A stretch of 64,000 bases of DNA from Limnephilus marmoratus. Its lineage: Eukaryota > Arthropoda > Insecta > Trichoptera > Limnephilidae. Under the pieces are notes generated by a model. It made no database searches, had not been told where the DNA came from, and saw only the letters and a list, made by a program, of their open reading frames with translations. This document shows positions 62,410 through 64,000 of the stretch, one piece after another. The position numbers were made by a program, and so were the translations under genes. Positions within the stretch are counted from its first letter, which is position 1. Every line of letters starts with the position of its first letter. The stretch covers positions 17,316,001 to 17,380,000 of the forward strand of contig OU862919.1 of the NCBI GenBank assembly GCA_917880885.1, in the 5' to 3' direction.

Positions 62410-63362
62410 CATTTTGATTTAAATTAATAAATTACTTCGTTTTTACCACTTTTATTGTTTACAAAACCAACATGTTTCGTGAGCAATGCTCACTTCTTCA
62501 GGGTTTTTTTTTATTGATAGTCTATCTATCATACAGTATCAATAAAAAACCCTGAAGAAGTGAGCATTGCTCACAAAACATTGTTAGCATTGCCGCATAC
62601 TTACGGCCTTTTGCTAAACCAAACCTGGAAAGGACACGCAATAAATAGGCCAACAGAACTAGCTCAGGAAGCCGGCGCAAGCAAGGTTCCTCTTAAAACC
62701 AAGGCGAGTGTTGTGGTTTGCTTGTGAATTCCTCCTCTTCCTTTCCTCACAATCTCCAGGTCTCTTTCCTCAATCAGAACACAGTTTTGCACGTAAAGGG
62801 TTTATTCATTTAGAAGGAGACAGGGTTTTACAATTGCCAGCCTCGGCAAACTACACATGGGTACTTGCTAGGACTAGTATTCTAACATGGCGGGGAACTT
62901 CTCTCTCTCAACTCTCCACACGTGTTAGTGAATTTAAACGCGGGATGTAGCACACAAGAGGGGGCAAAGATTCATTTTACTCACAAAGCAGGAAATGAGG
63001 TAGTTGACAGACAGGCTACTGGTGGGCTGGAGCCTTCTCGTGCACAATACACATTATAGAAACAATCACGAGTCTAGAGTCTCGGAGAGCGCCATAGCGC
63101 AATTACTTGGACACTGTTGTCGCGCCAGGGGCAAGCGGTTGAATGAATGCCGGGTGCCGATCGGCACTCGGGCCACGGACCTCCGCGTGCGGAGAGGGGG
63201 GCGGAGAGGGGGGCGGTGCGGCGAGCTGTGCACTGGGACCCAATTCACTAACTCCTCGCAACGGGAATAAAGGACTCTATTCTTTATCTTTTGTAACGTA
63301 ACAACATGTTGGTTTTGTAAACAATAAAAGTGGTAAAAACGAAGTAATTTATTAATTTAAAG
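62410..63362. mobile_element. Fold-back MITE interrupted by a solo LTR
   Basis: AATTAATAAATTACTTCGTT and TTACCACTTTTATTGTTTAC at 62418-62464 are inverted at 63310-63358. An inner pair, GTGAGCAATGCTCACTTCTTCAGGG (in two pieces; 62476-62500 and inverted 62548-62574), also matches. Removing the LTR restores a continuous palindrome ...CACAAAACATGTTGGTTTTG. A possible further arm is ATGGCGCCACAA at 62310. Confidence 0.8.
62582..63303 (+). mobile_element. Solo LTR, 722 bp, with 4-bp target duplication ACAT
   Basis: Starts TGTTAGCATTGCCGCATACT and ends TTTTGTAACGTAACA (TGT...ACA ends). ACAT lies immediately on both sides (62578-62581 and 63304-63307). Joining the flanks restores the palindromic host site. 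There is an AATAAA signal at 63269, and the 3' part is GC-rich (63120-63240). No internal retroviral-type genes remain, as expected after LTR-LTR recombination. A 4- or 5-bp duplication fits Gypsy or BEL elements. Orientation is assumed from the AATAAA. No protein-coding meaning is claimed for the two small frames inside. Confidence 0.85.
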
Positions 63363-63364
63363 CA

Positions 63365-63700
63365 ATTTTCTTATATATAATGTCAAATCGCTTAACGATC
63401 GCCTTTTGCAATGATTTAATTTTATTGATTTTTAAATAAGCAAGGTATGTACATTTTATCTCTATGAAATTTTAAGACGGAGATGAAAAGAACGAAATAT
63501 GTTTCAAAGTAGATTATGAAAATTGCTTGTTTTTTTTTCAACTTGAACGGTTTTGAAGAATTTGCTTAAACACTGTGAATATTTTATGTCTGTGATGCCA
63601 TCACTTCTTTCTGGAACATAAAATAAATTTAAAAATAAAGTTTTCAGCCGACTTTATTCAAGCTTACCTGAAACACTAAGTACATAAATTTATAAATATT
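63365..63700. other. No recognised gene; splice-donor-like motif on minus strand
   Basis: AT-rich. On the minus strand GTTTCAGGTAAGC at about 63660-63673 is a strong splice-donor match lying just downstream of the edge ORF. Confidence 0.3.
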
Positions 63701-63708
63701 TATTAAGT

Positions 63709-64000
63709 TTAACGCGTTTGTCTTTCACCATATTCCTTGAAAATTATCCATTTATTTCCGAGGAAACACGGGTTTCGGATACTAGACATTTTGATTTCGC
63801 TAAGGACCCATTGTGCGTTCGAGCTTAAGTGCTTTTCAATGTTCAATAAGCTCTCGTCTAAATACTGTGGATATTTTTGCTTACAAAGTGCTCTCAAATA
63901 TCGGGGATACAAACAACACTCAGGTAGATGAAATCGTCTTACCTTCTTGTAAATAAGGCTGTTCAAAAGTTTGTAATTTTGGAATTTTATAAAAAGTTGT
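63709..64000 (-). CDS. Unrecognised ORF open to the window edge (97 codons)
   Basis: The minus-strand frame is open from the right edge to a TAA at 63709-63711, with no start needed inside the window. It contains VRRFHLPECCLYPRYLRALC, KQKYPQYLDESLLNIEKHLS, SNAQWVLSEIKMSSIRNPCF, LGNKWIIFKEYGERQTR. The composition is balanced (C, W, P, Y present), unlike most AT-rich chance frames here. I do not recognise it. It could be the 3' exon of a host gene or part of an unknown element. AATAAA-like sequence lies shortly after the stop (TTAATAAATATT). Confidence 0.35.
   Translation of the reverse strand, partial: QLFIKFQNYKLLNSLIYKKVRRFHLPECCLYPRYLRALCKQKYPQYLDESLLNIEKHLSSNAQWVLSEIKMSSIRNPCFLGNKWIIFKEYGERQTR

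Noticed and set aside
1..64000. Bacterial-style operons, ribosome binding sites, attachment sites or origins
   Set aside because: Composition, LINEs, SINE heads, Helitrons, hAT ends and the lack of long gene-dense frames show a eukaryotic nuclear sequence, so these feature types do not apply.

Overview
The window is an AT-rich stretch of an animal nuclear genome, most likely an insect and best matched to Lepidoptera. That call rests on two things: Helitrons with the usual lepidopteran-type ends (5' TCCTACTAATATTATAAAGG, 3' GAAGCCGCGGGAAAAAGCTAGT) and several familiar insect LINE families. Other insect orders, for example Hemiptera, are not excluded. No complete host protein gene is recognisable. 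The window is an intergenic or intronic transposon graveyard of nested and decayed elements.

Layout. 1-10 kb: MITE remnants, a Penelope-like fragment (1.56-2.24 kb), a tRNA-derived SINE copy, minisatellites, a 7-bp microsatellite (6.74-6.96 kb) and a tRNA-like pseudogene (7.85 kb). 9-23 kb: 3' ends of jockey-like LINEs, an RTE-like LINE (11.87-12.62 kb), a second SINE-like family ('family B'), the 3' end of a restriction-like-endonuclease (RLE) LINE (14.5 kb), a MITE with internal tandem repeats (16.48 kb), a complete non-autonomous Helitron (17.08-18.29 kb), a 760-bp inverted-repeat transposon (18.43-19.19 kb), and a jockey-like LINE split by two satellite arrays (19.6-22.6 kb). 23-33 kb: a palindrome, a TTAA-flanked fold-back element carrying a tRNA-like gene (24.35-25.36 kb), more LINE tails, a jockey-like RT followed by a long poly-A and an intact 318-codon RLE-LINE 3' ORF (27.2-29.9 kb), and a rearranged cluster of RTE-like ends (30.7-32.2 kb).

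33-39.7 kb: a family B copy split by a 2.3-kb hAT-like element that itself carries a Helitron piece and a LINE tail, then further family B and SINE copies and a second Helitron. 39.7-49.5 kb: a 9.6-kb interval bounded by hAT-type inverted repeats. It holds a nearly complete R1-clade LINE (gag-like ORF1, then endonuclease/RT ORF2 with one frameshift), a decayed C2H2 zinc-finger array, four 170-bp repeats, a GC-rich block and the C-terminal end of a hAT transposase. 49.7-64 kb: several MITEs with clear inverted repeats, a possible host promoter and first exon (52.66-53.26 kb), a diverged 600-bp duplication rich in TGACGTCA sites, a minus-strand LINE tail, a solo LTR with a 4-bp target duplication (62.58-63.30 kb), and an open reading frame running off the right edge.

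How the parts relate. The elements form partnerships. Family B shares its 3' double hairpin with a LINE family present here and probably uses that LINE's machinery. The 3' end of the tRNA-SINE has been amplified into a satellite. Nesting gives a relative order of insertion at four places. Whatever function exists here probably lies in the R1-clade LINE and, if real, in the putative first exon and the edge ORF.
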